DNA from: Novosphingobium ovatum
GTDB lineage: Bacteria > Pseudomonadota > Alphaproteobacteria > Sphingomonadales > Sphingomonadaceae
Assembly (NCBI RefSeq): GCF_009909235.1
Contig: NZ_JAAAPO010000007.1
Location: forward strand, 1-64,000
Direction: 5' to 3'
Length of the DNA stretch: 64,000 nt
Every line of letters starts with the position of its first letter. Position 1 is the first letter of the stretch. Below the pieces are notes generated by a model. The model was given only the letters and a program-made list of their open reading frames with translations, did no database searches and was not told where the DNA came from. Positions 26,430 through 35,036 of this stretch are shown here, in pieces. Position numbers and translations under genes: made by a program.

Positions 26430-27007
26430 TCCGGCCGCTGGCCTGCGATGACAGCGGCGCGGCGCTGGTGGAATTCGCGCTGATCGCGCCGGTACTGCTG
26501 CTGCTGGGCATGGGGCTGAGCGAGCTGGCCTATGAGGCCTATATGGAGGCGGTGGTGACGGGCGCGGTGCAACAGGCCGGGCGTGCGGGCACGATACAGG
26601 GCGCAACGGCCGCCACGGTGGATGCCAATGTGCTGAGCGTGATTCAGCGCTCCAACGCGCGGGCGGCCTTTGTCGGCGGCTATCCCACGCGCAAGACCTA
26701 TGCCGATTATGGCTATATCGCGCCCGAACCGTTCACCGACAGCAACAGCAACGGCGTCCATGACGCGGGCGAATGCTTTACCGATGTGAACGCCAATGGT
26801 GTGTGGGATTCCGATCCGGGCACATCGGGCATGGGCGGCGCGGGCGATACCGTGGTCTATACGGTGCAAGTCACCTACCCCCGCCCCTTTCCGATGGCCT
26901 CGTGGCTGGGATGGGACAATCTGGCCAATATCTCGGTCACCACCATCCTGAAAAACCAGCCCTATGCCACACAGCAGACAACCACCCCGGCCACGGTATG
27001 CGCATGA
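26426..27007 (+). CDS. TadE-like pseudopilin with calcium-binding-like repeats
   Basis: 193 residues. The N-terminus DDSGAALVEFALIAPVLLLLGMGLSELAYE is the TadE motif with the conserved Glu in a class III-like membrane segment. Unusually, residues 105-128 hold two DxNxNGxxD loops (105-113 and 120-128) like EF-hand or dockerin calcium sites. It overlaps tadG by 4 nt and the next tadE by 4 nt or more. Probable minor pseudopilin; calcium binding is inferred from the motif alone. Confidence 0.82.
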   Translation: MIRPLACDDSGAALVEFALIAPVLLLLGMGLSELAYEAYMEAVVTGAVQQAGRAGTIQGATAATVDANVLSVIQRSNARAAFVGGYPTRKTYADYGYIAPEPFTDSNSNGVHDAGECFTDVNANGVWDSDPGTSGMGGAGDTVVYTVQVTYPRPFPMASWLGWDNLANISVTTILKNQPYATQQTTTPATVCA

Positions 27008-27708
27008 CCCGCGCCATGGCCCTGTGGCGCGACACATCGGGCGCCGCGTTGACCGAATTCGCGCTGGGGCTGCCGATCCTGTTCTTTCTGGGCATGGCGG
27101 GGATCGAATATGCCAATTACGGCCGGACCCAGTTGCTGGTCAGCCAGATTACCCAGACGCTGGCCGACAACGCCAGCCGCGTGGGCCTGACCAGCAATCT
27201 GGCCGCCACCCAATTGCGCGAAAGCGATATCAATGCGGTACTGACCGGCGCCAGATTGCAGGGCGCGGGGATCAAGCTGACCACCTATGGCCGGATCACC
27301 CTGTCCAGTCTGGAAAACGTCCAGCAGACCTATGACACCACCACCGTCCAGCGCATCCACTGGCAACGCTGCATCGGGCTGAAAAGCGGCACTTCCTATG
27401 ATTCCACCTATGGCACCACCAGCACCACGGCGGGCACCACCGCCACGCTGGCCAATGCCGGCACCACCAAATCCAGCGGCATGGGCGACAACGGCTATCT
27501 GGTCAGCGCCCCCAGCGGCGGCGGGGTGATGTTTGTCGAGGTGAACTTCCTCTATCAGCCGCTGTTCTCCTCGATGTTCATCAGCAGCAGCACACTGATC
27601 CATTCCACCGCCTCGTTCGTGGTGCGCGATCAGCGGGATTTCTCGATGGTGTACAACACCTCGCCGGTGGTCACGCGCTATACCTGCGACCGCAACACGG
27701 CCAGCTAG
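27004..27708 (+). CDS. TadE/G-like pseudopilin
   Basis: 234 residues. MALWRDTSGAALTEFALGLPILFFLGMAGIEYANY is a TadE-like membrane start; the rest is a Thr/Ser-rich extracytoplasmic domain with a repeated GTT-type stretch near residue 140 and two late cysteines. Start either ATG 27004 (4-nt overlap with the previous stop) or ATG 26998. Last gene of the three-gene Tad operon, convergent with ybaK 2 nt away. Confidence 0.8.
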   Translation: MTRAMALWRDTSGAALTEFALGLPILFFLGMAGIEYANYGRTQLLVSQITQTLADNASRVGLTSNLAATQLRESDINAVLTGARLQGAGIKLTTYGRITLSSLENVQQTYDTTTVQRIHWQRCIGLKSGTSYDSTYGTTSTTAGTTATLANAGTTKSSGMGDNGYLVSAPSGGGVMFVEVNFLYQPLFSSMFISSSTLIHSTASFVVRDQRDFSMVYNTSPVVTRYTCDRNTAS

Positions 27709-27710
27709 AC

Positions 27711-28184
27711 TCAGGCGGTGATGTCGGCCGCCACCGCCCCGATGGCGCGCAGCACATCATCGGGCAACAGGCGCAATTGCAGCCCGCGCTGACCGCCGTT
27801 GACATAGACATGGTCACAGACCAGCGCCATTTCCTCCAGCACCGTGGGCACGCGGCGCATCTGGCCAAAGGGGCTGATCCCGCCCACCTTGTATCCGGTC
27901 ATCCGCTCGGCATCGGCAGGCGGCATCATCTGGGCCGATTTGGCGCGCAGGGCAGCGGCCAGCTTTTTCATGCTGACGGTCTGATCAGACGGCAGGATGA
28001 CGCAGGCCGGTTTGCCATCGGCCAGCACCATCAGCGTCTTGAGCACACAGGCCGGATCCTCGCCCAGCGCCTGTGCGGCGGCCATGCCGATCCGGTCGGC
28101 ATCGGGGTCATAGTCATAGGCGATGGTGGCATAGGCAATGCCGGCCTCGTCCAGCATGCGGGTGGCGCGGGTAACCCTGGACAT
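27711..28184 (-). CDS. ybaK: Cys-tRNA(Pro) deacylase YbaK-type
   Basis: 157 residues, normal for the YbaK/EbsC editing family. VLKTLMVLADGKPACVILPSD contains the conserved Lys that defines the YbaK active site, and GYKVGGISPFG is the second signature. It hydrolyses Cys mischarged on tRNA-Pro. It starts 4 nt after the HPP gene stop, so the two share a transcript. Confidence 0.92.
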   Translation of the reverse strand: MSRVTRATRMLDEAGIAYATIAYDYDPDADRIGMAAAQALGEDPACVLKTLMVLADGKPACVILPSDQTVSMKKLAAALRAKSAQMMPPADAERMTGYKVGGISPFGQMRRVPTVLEEMALVCDHVYVNGGQRGLQLRLLPDDVLRAIGAVAADITA

Positions 28185-28188
28185 GGGA

Positions 28189-28914
28189 TCAGCCCTGCGC
28201 GCGGCGCAAGACCGCCTGCATCAGCGCCGCCAGATCGTTGGGGCTGACGTCGATCTCGTCGGGCCATTCGTCCAGCACCGCCTGAATATCCGCCAGAGCA
28301 AAGGGCGCGGATGGTGGCACGGCCACCACGGCGGGCCGCGCGCGATGCGGATAGCTGTGCCCCGTCAGCCGGTTCCACACCACCGCCAACAGCACCAGCA
28401 ACACCACATTCACCCCCACCGGCATCAGCAGAAACCGCCAGCCCGCCATCGCCACCGGCGGCGAGGCCAGCGCCAGCACCAGCGTCGATCCCCCCGCCGG
28501 GGGGTGCAAACAGCGCAGCGCCAGCATCAGGACACAGGACAGCCCCACCGCGACAGCGGCAGCCATCACCGGCGGCATCCCCGCCCGATGCACCACCAGA
28601 CCCACCGCCGAAGCCACCAGATTGCCGCCGATCACCGGCCATGGCTGTGCCAAAGGGCTGGCAGGAACGATGAACAGCAGCACCGCCGATGCCCCCATCG
28701 GCGCCACCAGCCACGGCAACAGCGCGCTATCGGCCATCACCATGCGCGACACCAGACCGGTCAGCAAAATGCCCAGAAACGCGCCAATCGCGCCGGTCGC
28801 CACACGCCGCCACGCGGGCTTTTCCACCAAAGGGGTGGGCCGGGGCGGCAGTTCCGGTTCCCAGTCGCGCTCGGGCGTGACAGGGGCGGTGTCAGAGGTG
28901 GCGGTGCTGTCCAT
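28189..28914 (-). CDS. HPP family membrane protein
   Basis: 241 residues: a cytoplasmic proline-rich start, four hydrophobic segments (about 40-60, 66-82, 92-110, 115-135 and a further one at 155-175) and the diagnostic LHPPAGGSTL motif near residue 135 that names the family. Some members transport nitrite in plastids and cyanobacteria; role in this organism unknown. The C-terminal 50 residues are soluble and acidic. Upstream of ybaK on the same strand. Confidence 0.85.
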   Translation of the reverse strand: MDSTATSDTAPVTPERDWEPELPPRPTPLVEKPAWRRVATGAIGAFLGILLTGLVSRMVMADSALLPWLVAPMGASAVLLFIVPASPLAQPWPVIGGNLVASAVGLVVHRAGMPPVMAAAVAVGLSCVLMLALRCLHPPAGGSTLVLALASPPVAMAGWRFLLMPVGVNVVLLVLLAVVWNRLTGHSYPHRARPAVVAVPPSAPFALADIQAVLDEWPDEIDVSPNDLAALMQAVLRRAQG

Positions 28915-28968
28915 ATCGGCTCCCGACGGCGGCGCGTTATGCTCGCGCCTGCGGTGGCGTTGCGGCCG

Positions 28969-29253
28969 TCACTCGTATTCGACCAGTTCCCAATCCTCAT
29001 CCTCGCTCTCGCGGATGACGACATGGCCCTTTTCAACCCGGGGCAAGCCTTCCAGGTCGAACTCTTCCTTGTCCAGATCGGCCAATTCCACCAGCGACCA
29101 ATCGCCCATCGCATGGTCCTCGGCACCGCAGGCGAATTGCAGATCGCCGTCATCGTCATGGGCAAAGGTCAGCACCGGTTCGCCATCCAGCACATGGTGG
29201 CAGACGATGCACAGCTTGGTGTCGGCGAATTCATGGCCAGCGATGGTGATCAT
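28969..29253 (-). CDS. Small acidic protein with CxxC motif
   Basis: 94 residues from the ATG at 29253; the frame extends to 29328 but the added part overlaps the terminator. It has one CIVCHH pair near residue 15-20, a FACG near 42 and a strongly acidic C-terminus (RESEDEDWELVEYE). The Cys/His spacing could bind a metal. No family recognised and no function assigned. Confidence 0.6.
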   Translation of the reverse strand: MITIAGHEFADTKLCIVCHHVLDGEPVLTFAHDDDGDLQFACGAEDHAMGDWSLVELADLDKEEFDLEGLPRVEKGHVVIRESEDEDWELVEYE

Positions 29254-29327
29254 GCCCACGCCATAGCCGCGCCCGCGCCAAATGGCGAGAGGGCTGATCT
29301 CCCCCCGTCCAACGCCAGCGTCAGACA

Positions 29328-29357
29328 CGAAAAAAGCGGGGTTTCCCCCGCTTTTCT
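29328..29357 (-). terminator. Terminator of rplM-rpsI
   Basis: AAAAGCGGGG (29332-29341) pairs with CCCCGCTTTT (29346-29355) around a 4-nt loop. On the minus strand it is followed by a run of T, fitting the end of the ribosomal operon; it could also work in the other direction. Confidence 0.8.
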
Positions 29358-29401
29358 CTGTGGCAATGGCAGCCTGTTGCCAGACCGCCCCAGTACCAAA
29401 A

Positions 29402-29457
29402 GCGATGAACGCTTCGGGGACTGGCAGCCGAAGCGCGATTAACGCTTCGAGAACTGG
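29402..29457. repeat. Imperfect tandem duplication of the rpsI 3' end
   Basis: GCGATGAACGCTTCGGGGAC at 29402 and GCGATTAACGCTTCGAGAAC at 29435 are copies with a 33-bp period and three mismatches, and the similarity runs on through CTGG. The second copy contains the real rpsI stop codon, so the last codons of S9 were duplicated into the 3' untranslated region. Confidence 0.7.
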
Positions 29458-29918
29458 AAGCTCTTGCGAGCCTTGGCCTTGCCGTACTTCTTACGCTCGA
29501 CGGCGCGCGGGTCGCGGGTCAGGAAGCCAGCGGCCTTGACCACGCTGCGCAGCGCGGGCTCGAACTTGGTCAGCGCCTGCGAGATGCCGTGCTTCACAGC
29601 ACCGGCCTGACCCGACAGACCACCACCCTTGACGGTGGCGACCACGTCATACTGACCCGAACGGTCAGCGATGCCGAACGGCTGGTTGATCACCAGACGC
29701 AGGGTCGGACGTGCGAAATACACTTCCTGATCGCGGCCATTGACGGTGATCTTGCCGGTGCCGGGCTTGATCCACACGCGGGCCACGGCGTCCTTGCGGC
29801 GGCCGGTGGCATACGAACGGCCCTGCGCGTCGACTTCACGTTCACGCAGCGGGGTCGTGGGGGCGGCGGCGGCCGGAGCGGCGCCGATTTCAGCCAGAGC
29901 GGAGAATTCTTCGGACAT
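29439..29918 (-). CDS. rpsI: 30S ribosomal protein S9
   Basis: 159 residues: an alphaproteobacterial N-terminal extension of about 35 residues, then [18 protein letters not shown] and the C-terminal [20 protein letters not shown] ending QFSKR, which reaches the P-site tRNA. Its ATG shares one base with the rplM stop (TAATG), so translation is coupled. Confidence 0.98.
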   Translation of the reverse strand: MSEEFSALAEIGAAPAAAAPTTPLREREVDAQGRSYATGRRKDAVARVWIKPGTGKITVNGRDQEVYFARPTLRLVINQPFGIADRSGQYDVVATVKGGGLSGQAGAVKHGISQALTKFEPALRSVVKAAGFLTRDPRAVERKKYGKAKARKSFQFSKR

Positions 29919-30397
29919 TACGCGCCAACCTTGTTCTTGCGGTTCAGAGCAGCGACATCGAGCGGCTGGGGCTGGGTGCCACCATGCGGATGCTCGGCGC
30001 CAGCGTACAGGTGCAGGGCGCGCATCTGCGCACGGCCCAGGGGCCCGCGCGGAATCATGCGCTCCACGGCCTTTTCCAGCACGCGCTCGGGGAAGCGGCC
30101 TTCCAGCACCTTGGCTGCGGTCACTTCCTTGATGCCGCCGGCATAACCGGTGTGCTTGTAGTACACCTTGTTCTTCAGCTTGTTGCCGGTCAGGCGAACC
30201 TTGTCCGCGTTGATCACGACGACATGGTCACCGCAATCGACGTGGGGGGTGTAGCTGGGCTTGTGCTTGCCGCGCAGCGTGTTCGCGATGATGACGGCAA
30301 GACGGCCGACCACCAGACCTTCGGCATCGATCAGATGCCACTTCTTTTCCACCTCTGCCGGCTTGACCGACTGGGTGACCTTGGTGAGCGCCTTCAT
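29918..30397 (-). CDS. rplM: 50S ribosomal protein L13
   Basis: 159 residues from the ATG at 30397 with GGGAA upstream; another in-frame ATG lies at 30412. [35 protein letters not shown] and [20 protein letters not shown] are the L13 signatures. Standard rplM-rpsI pair. Confidence 0.98.
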   Translation of the reverse strand: MKALTKVTQSVKPAEVEKKWHLIDAEGLVVGRLAVIIANTLRGKHKPSYTPHVDCGDHVVVINADKVRLTGNKLKNKVYYKHTGYAGGIKEVTAAKVLEGRFPERVLEKAVERMIPRGPLGRAQMRALHLYAGAEHPHGGTQPQPLDVAALNRKNKVGA

Positions 30398-30587
30398 GGC
30401 TTTGGTTCCCATATGAATAGCAATCCCGCCATGGGCCGGAACGCATGCGGACAGGCCGCACACAGACCACCCCTGGCGGGGAATGGGCGGCCTTTTGCCG
30501 ATTGGCGGCGCAGAGTCAAGCGCGGGGACGGATTTCCGCGCCTTTCAAGAGAGGTAAAATGATACCGCGCTACCATCAGCGCCCGTT

Positions 30588-30920
30588 TCACCCGCCCGTC
30601 AACAGCCCCCCCAGCCAGTCGCGCGTGGCAGGCGCCGCCATGTCACAGGCCCAGCCCAGCACCGCCGGCTCGTCATAGGGATGCAGCGCCGGGATACGCG
30701 CCTGTAACGCTGGCAACAGCGCCGCGTCCGTCTTGAACAGCACGCCGACCTCTGCCGATTCGCCCCTTTCCCCGCGCCAGACATACAGGCTGCGCATCGG
30801 CGGCAGGATATTGGCGCAGGCGATCAGGCGTTCGTCCAGCAACGCGCGGGCGACATCAGCGGCCGACGATTCATCCGGAAACGGGCACCAGACCAGCGCG
30901 GGCCCTTGGGGCGTATTCAT
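30588..30920 (-). CDS. cutA: CutA1-type divalent cation tolerance protein
   Basis: 110 residues. ARALLDERLIACANILPPMRSLYVWRGE, then LFKTDAALLPALQARIPALHPYDEPAVLG, is the CutA1 ferredoxin-like trimer core, with the conserved YDEP motif. Physiological role is not settled beyond metal-ion tolerance. The ATG overlaps the ctaA stop (ATGA), so it is translated with ctaA. Confidence 0.94.
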   Translation of the reverse strand: MNTPQGPALVWCPFPDESSAADVARALLDERLIACANILPPMRSLYVWRGERGESAEVGVLFKTDAALLPALQARIPALHPYDEPAVLGWACDMAAPATRDWLGGLLTGG

Positions 30921-31954
30921 CGCGCGCGGCCCAGTTCGTGCGCGCCCCACACCACCGTGATCAGCAACAGCGCGCCCACCACCTGATGCAGCACCGCCAC
31001 CCAGATCGCCACGCCCAGCATCACCGTGGCAATGCCCAGCAACACCTGCGTGCCAAAGGCGCTGTGAATCGCGATGCTGGCCGGACGCGCGCCGATGGCT
31101 TTCAACCGGCGCGCCATCACCACCAGTACCGCCACCACGCCCCACGCCCACCAGCGGTGGATGAAATGCACCACGGCCGGGTCGCTGGTCAGATACCACG
31201 GCAGGCTTTGCCCGGTTTGCGTCACGCCGGGCCATGCCGCGCCGTTCATCAATGGCCAGTCACGCGCCACATGCCCCGCGCGCAAACCTGCCATCCACGC
31301 GCCATACAACAGTTGCAGCCCCAGCAGACCCAGCGCCCAGCCACCCATCGCCGTCAGCCGGGCTGGGCGCGCCGCGCCATCGCGCGCCAGCCGCCGCAGG
31401 TCCAGCGCCGTCCACACCACCCCGCCCAGCGTTACCAATGCCACCAGCAAATGCGCGGCAAGGCGGAAATGGCTGACCTTTACATCATGGACGATGCCCG
31501 ATTTGACCATCCACCAGCCGATTACCCCTTGCAGCCCGCCCAGTGCCAACAGCGCCAACAGCCGCGCGTGATAGCCCGCCGGGATCTGCCGCCGCAGCCA
31601 GAACCACGCCAGCGGCAGCGCGAACACCATGCCGATCGTGCGCGCCAACAGGCGGTGCACCCATTCCCAGAAAAAGATGAACTTGTACGTGGCCAGCGTC
31701 ATACCCGCCGGGCCATTGATCAGACGGTATTGGGGGGTGGCCTGATATTTGGCGAACTCGGCGGTCCATGCGGCCTCGGTCAGGGGGGGCAGAGCGCCGC
31801 TGACCGGCTTCCATTCGGTGATCGAGACGCCCGATTCGGTCAGGCGCGTAATGCCGCCCACCACCACGATCCCCACGATCATCGCCGCCACAATCCACAA
31901 CCAGCGCGCCAACAGATCAGGGCGCGACGTCCGGGCAAAGGCAGAGGTGGTCAT
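30917..31954 (-). CDS. ctaA: Heme A synthase (COX15/CtaA)
   Basis: 345 residues with eight hydrophobic segments. GGITRLTESGVSITEWKPV, EWVHRLLARTIGM, HFRLAAHL and VHFIHRWWAW supply the paired His ligands of the alphaproteobacterial class of heme A synthase. It oxidises heme O to heme A for cytochrome aa3 oxidase in the inner membrane. The ATG at 31954 is chosen because the upstream extension to 32014 is not membrane-protein-like. Confidence 0.96.
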   Translation of the reverse strand: MTTSAFARTSRPDLLARWLWIVAAMIVGIVVVGGITRLTESGVSITEWKPVSGALPPLTEAAWTAEFAKYQATPQYRLINGPAGMTLATYKFIFFWEWVHRLLARTIGMVFALPLAWFWLRRQIPAGYHARLLALLALGGLQGVIGWWMVKSGIVHDVKVSHFRLAAHLLVALVTLGGVVWTALDLRRLARDGAARPARLTAMGGWALGLLGLQLLYGAWMAGLRAGHVARDWPLMNGAAWPGVTQTGQSLPWYLTSDPAVVHFIHRWWAWGVVAVLVVMARRLKAIGARPASIAIHSAFGTQVLLGIATVMLGVAIWVAVLHQVVGALLLITVVWGAHELGRAR

Positions 31955-32096
31955 GCGGGGCATCCTGTTTGGGGTTTGCCCTATGTCTTTGCGGGGCCGC
32001 GCGCGTGGGCGCAAGAGGGCCGTGCGGGCGCGTCTTGCACGGAAACGCGGCTTTCATCCGATTAATTGCACCCTCCGCAGCCCCCCGCTCTTGCAA

Positions 32097-32117
32097 GATG
32101 TTATACTGTCACATATC
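32097..32117. promoter_or_regulatory. Possible Zur-box-like palindrome before merC-like gene
   Basis: GATGTTATACTGTCACATATC is loosely palindromic (outer GAT/ATC arms and TGTTATA-like core) and resembles Zur boxes of other alphaproteobacteria as remembered. It ends 11 nt before the ATG. Weak symmetry; treat as a candidate. Confidence 0.25.
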
Positions 32118-32127
32118 TGCCAAGCCC

Positions 32128-32502
32128 ATGAGCGCCCCCCTCTCCACCCTGATTCGCCGCCGCATGGACCGGTTTGGCGTGGCCCTGTCGGCGCTGTGCC
32201 TGGTGCATTGCGTGTCGGGGCTGGTGCTGGTGACGCTGTTGGGTGTGGGTGGCGGCGTGCTGCTGGACCCGCGCATTCACGAATATGGGCTGGCCGTGGC
32301 GATTGTGGTGGCCGCGCTGGGTCTGGGCATCGGGGCATGGCGCAACCGGCGCTATGACCGGTTGGCGCTGGGCGGGGCGGGCATCGTGCTGATGTCGCTG
32401 GGCCTGCTGGTCCCGCATGGCCTGCCAGAGGTGATCGCCACCATGTCGGGCGTCTCGATGGTGGCGGGCGCGCATATCCGGAACTTGCGCCATCCGCATT
32501 GA
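32128..32502 (+). CDS. MerC-like small membrane protein
   Basis: 124 residues with four hydrophobic segments and the CLVHC motif near residue 25 in the first helix, as in the MerC mercury/metal transport family. Chromosomal homologues outside mer operons are often of unknown use and sometimes zinc-linked. Start ATG 32128; the frame is open further upstream through the ctaA promoter area. thiS follows within 20 nt. Confidence 0.75.
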   Translation: MSAPLSTLIRRRMDRFGVALSALCLVHCVSGLVLVTLLGVGGGVLLDPRIHEYGLAVAIVVAALGLGIGAWRNRRYDRLALGGAGIVLMSLGLLVPHGLPEVIATMSGVSMVAGAHIRNLRHPH

Positions 32503-32520
32503 ACGTTCATGGCAGGCGCC

Positions 32521-32733
32521 ATGACTGACATGCTGAATCTGACCGTGAATGGAGAGCCGCGCCGGATCGCGGCGGGCGCCAGCGTGGCCGATCTGGTGGC
32601 CGATATCGGCCTGACCCCGGCCAAGGTGGCGGTGGAGCGCAATGCGCTGATCGTGCCGCGCAGCACGCTGGGCGATGTGCAACTGACCGATGGCGACGTG
32701 CTGGAAATCGTCCATTTCGTCGGCGGCGGTTGA
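32521..32733 (+). CDS. thiS: Sulfur carrier protein ThiS
   Basis: 70 residues from ATG 32521 (an ATG at 32509 would add MAGA). LNLTVNGEPRRI begins the ubiquitin-like fold and the protein ends HFVGGG, with the terminal Gly-Gly that is adenylated and thiocarboxylated. It donates sulfur for the thiazole of thiamine. thiG follows 59 nt later. Confidence 0.92.
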   Translation: MTDMLNLTVNGEPRRIAAGASVADLVADIGLTPAKVAVERNALIVPRSTLGDVQLTDGDVLEIVHFVGGG

Positions 32734-32792
32734 CACCGCTGCCCCAGCCCCCATCTGGCACACGCCCCGCATTTCCAAGGATCTGACCCAAA

Positions 32793-33578
32793 GTGACCAC
32801 CCCGACCACCGATGACAGCTGGACCGTTGCCGGCCGCACCTTTCGCTCGCGCCTGATTGTCGGCACCGGCAAGTACAAGGATTTCGCTCAGAACGCCGCC
32901 GCGCTGGAGGCCTCTGGCGCCGAGATCGTCACCGTGGCGGTGCGCCGCGTGAACGTGTCGGACCCCAAGGCGCCGATGCTGACCGACTATATCGACCCGA
33001 AAAAGGTGACCTATCTGCCCAACACCGCGGGCTGTTTCACCGCCGAGGACGCGATCCGCACGCTGCGCCTGGCGCGTGAGGCGGGCGGCTGGGATCTGGT
33101 CAAGCTGGAGGTGCTGGGCGAGGCGCGCACGCTGTACCCCGACATGCGCGAAACGCTGAAAGCGACCGAGGTGCTGGCCAAGGAAGGCTTCCTGCCCATG
33201 GTCTATTGCGTGGATGACCCCATCGCGGCCAAGCAGTTGGAAAGCGCGGGCGCGGTGGCGGTGATGCCGCTGGGCGCGCCGATCGGCAGTGGTCTGGGCA
33301 TCCAGAACCGCGTCACCATCCGCCTGATCGTCGAGGGCGCGAGCGTGCCTGTGCTGGTCGATGCGGGCGTTGGCACGGCCTCTGACGCGGCGGTGGCGAT
33401 GGAACTGGGCGTGGACGGCGTGTTGATGAACACCGCCATCGCCGAGGCCAAGGACCCCATCCGCATGGCCCGCGCGATGCGTCTGGCGGTGGAGGCCGGG
33501 CGTGATTCCTATCTGGCGGGCCGCATGGCCACCCGCAAATACGCCGATCCCTCCAGCCCGCTGGCCGGGCTGATCTAA
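32793..33578 (+). CDS. thiG: Thiazole synthase ThiG
   Basis: 261 residues from a [27 protein letters not shown], the catalytic Lys in [10 protein letters not shown], and [22 protein letters not shown] with [15 protein letters not shown] define ThiG. It forms the thiazole ring with ThiS and an imine from glycine or tyrosine. thiC, thiE, thiO and thiF are not adjacent. No TPP riboswitch sequence was noticed upstream. Confidence 0.96.
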   Translation: MTTPTTDDSWTVAGRTFRSRLIVGTGKYKDFAQNAAALEASGAEIVTVAVRRVNVSDPKAPMLTDYIDPKKVTYLPNTAGCFTAEDAIRTLRLAREAGGWDLVKLEVLGEARTLYPDMRETLKATEVLAKEGFLPMVYCVDDPIAAKQLESAGAVAVMPLGAPIGSGLGIQNRVTIRLIVEGASVPVLVDAGVGTASDAAVAMELGVDGVLMNTAIAEAKDPIRMARAMRLAVEAGRDSYLAGRMATRKYADPSSPLAGLI

Positions 33579-33608
33579 GGGACTCTGGCCCGCTGGTCGG
33601 GCTGATCT
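33556..33608. repeat. Tandem duplication of the thiG 3' end
   Basis: GCCCGCTGGCCGGGCTGATC (33556) and GCCCGCTGGTCGGGCTGATC (33588) are copies with one mismatch and a 32-bp period. The first copy contains the last codons and stop of thiG; the second lies in the 3' untranslated region. Confidence 0.8.
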
Positions 33609-33617
33609 GATACTTTG

Positions 33618-33656
33618 GTGCCGGGATGGGGCGGTGATGCCGCGCCACCCCGGCAC
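33618..33656 (+). terminator. Hairpin after thiG
   Basis: GTGCCGGG (33618-33625) pairs with CCCGGCAC (33649-33656), extended by inner GG/CC pairs. No long T tract follows, so its strength as a terminator is uncertain. Confidence 0.5.
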
Positions 33657-33812
33657 AATCCTTTACAGCCATCCTTTGCACGTCCCTAATCGCTCAGGGA
33701 CAATCCCTGCGCAGACGCCCGGAACATGGTTAACGTCTTTATAACCAGAATCAGGGCAACTTGCATCCATGGGTCCACAAATGGGCCACCACATGGTTCA
33801 AAGGTCAGGTCG

Positions 33813-34337
33813 ATGGCGAATACGGGAATGGCTGCTCTGGCGATCGCCGAATTGCGCGAATTTGCCGGATTCACCCCCTGCGAACAGCGCTATATCAAAC
33901 GCAGTCTGGATGTGGGTCTGGGCCGTCAGGACGCGTTCAAGCTGTGGGCCCGCGACGCCAGCGAAAGCGCCAGCATCCGCGCGCAATATGTGGCCTATCA
34001 GGAATTGCGCAATCTGCGCGGCACCTTGCCGGCCGAGGACGGGTTTGATTCGCTGACCACGATGGGCCTGCTGATCCGCCTGACCGCCTTTGATCTGGCG
34101 CAGGAAAAGCTGTCGGGCTTCTCGGCCTTCCGCTTCCTGTACGAACGCCTGCTGGGTGCCGAAGTGCGCCCCTGGCTGCCTTCTGCCTTTTGCGCCGCCG
34201 CCGCCCTGCCGCAGATCCGCCCCGAACGGCGCAAACGTCTGCTGCAGTCGATCAGCGAAGCGGCCGCCACAGCCCCCGCGTGGTCGACCCGCGCACCCCA
34301 GTTCTATCCCGAGTGGGTGGAAAAGGAAGCGGCCTGA
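33813..34337 (+). CDS. Conserved-looking hypothetical protein
   Basis: 174 residues from the ATG at 33813 (AGGTCAGG upstream), starting [20 protein letters not shown]. Mostly helical, rich in Leu, Ala and Arg, without signal peptide or membrane segment. [18 protein letters not shown] and [21 protein letters not shown] have the look of a real soluble protein, but I recognise no family. It has its own terminator at 34370-34400. Confidence 0.65.
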   Translation: MANTGMAALAIAELREFAGFTPCEQRYIKRSLDVGLGRQDAFKLWARDASESASIRAQYVAYQELRNLRGTLPAEDGFDSLTTMGLLIRLTAFDLAQEKLSGFSAFRFLYERLLGAEVRPWLPSAFCAAAALPQIRPERRKRLLQSISEAAATAPAWSTRAPQFYPEWVEKEAA

Positions 34338-34369
34338 ACACCCGCCAATCCTTGAATGCAGCGAGCGTG

Positions 34370-34400
34370 AAAGGGCGGCCTGGCAACGGACCGCCCTTTT
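34370..34400 (+). terminator. Terminator between the hypothetical gene and dcd
   Basis: AAAGGGCGG (34370-34378) pairs with CCGCCCTTT (34391-34399) and is followed by T. Confidence 0.75.
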
Positions 34401-34452
34401 CGCATGCGGCGCCTGCTTGATTCGCCCCGCCGCATTCGCCATGAACGCGGCC

Positions 34453-35019
34453 ATGGCTATTCTTTCCGACAAATGGATCCGCGAACAGGCGCTGCAACAT
34501 GGCATGATCGAGCCTTTCGTCGAGCGGCAAACCCGCAAGGGCGATGGCGGCGGCTGCATCAGCTATGGCCTGTCCTCCTATGGCTATGACGCAAGGGTGG
34601 CGGACGAGTTCAAGATTTTCACCAATGTCGATTCGGCCGTGGTGGATCCCAAGAATTTTGACGCCAACAGCTTTGTCGACCGCAAGACCGATGTCTGCGT
34701 CATCCCGCCCAACTCTTTCGCGCTGGCGCGGACGGTGGAATATTTCCGCGTGCCGCGCGATGTGCTGGTGATCTGCCTTGGCAAAAGCACCTATGCCCGC
34801 TGCGGCATCATTGTGAACGTCACCCCGCTGGAGCCGGGCTGGGAAGGCCACGTCACGCTGGAATTCAGCAACACCACGCCCTTGCCGGCCAAGATTTACG
34901 CCAATGAGGGCGCATGCCAGTTCCTGTTCCTGCAGGGCAACGAACCATGCGAGGTCAGCTATGCCGACCGCGCGGGCAAATATATGGGCCAGCGCGGCGT
35001 CACCCTGCCCCGCCTGTAA
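34453..35019 (+). CDS. dcd: dCTP deaminase
   Basis: 188 residues from MAILSDKWI; an ATG four codons earlier (34441) is possible. [41 protein letters not shown], the nucleotide-binding [10 protein letters not shown] and [26 protein letters not shown] are Dcd hallmarks. It deaminates dCTP to dUTP for dTMP synthesis. The VOC gene starts 17 nt later. Confidence 0.96.
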   Translation: MAILSDKWIREQALQHGMIEPFVERQTRKGDGGGCISYGLSSYGYDARVADEFKIFTNVDSAVVDPKNFDANSFVDRKTDVCVIPPNSFALARTVEYFRVPRDVLVICLGKSTYARCGIIVNVTPLEPGWEGHVTLEFSNTTPLPAKIYANEGACQFLFLQGNEPCEVSYADRAGKYMGQRGVTLPRL

Positions 35020-35036
35020 TCTGACGGAGAATAGCC

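Noticed and set aside
32760..33580. TPP riboswitch before thiG
   Set aside because: The 59-nt gap between thiS and thiG is too short for the aptamer, and no CTGAGA-type core was seen before thiS.
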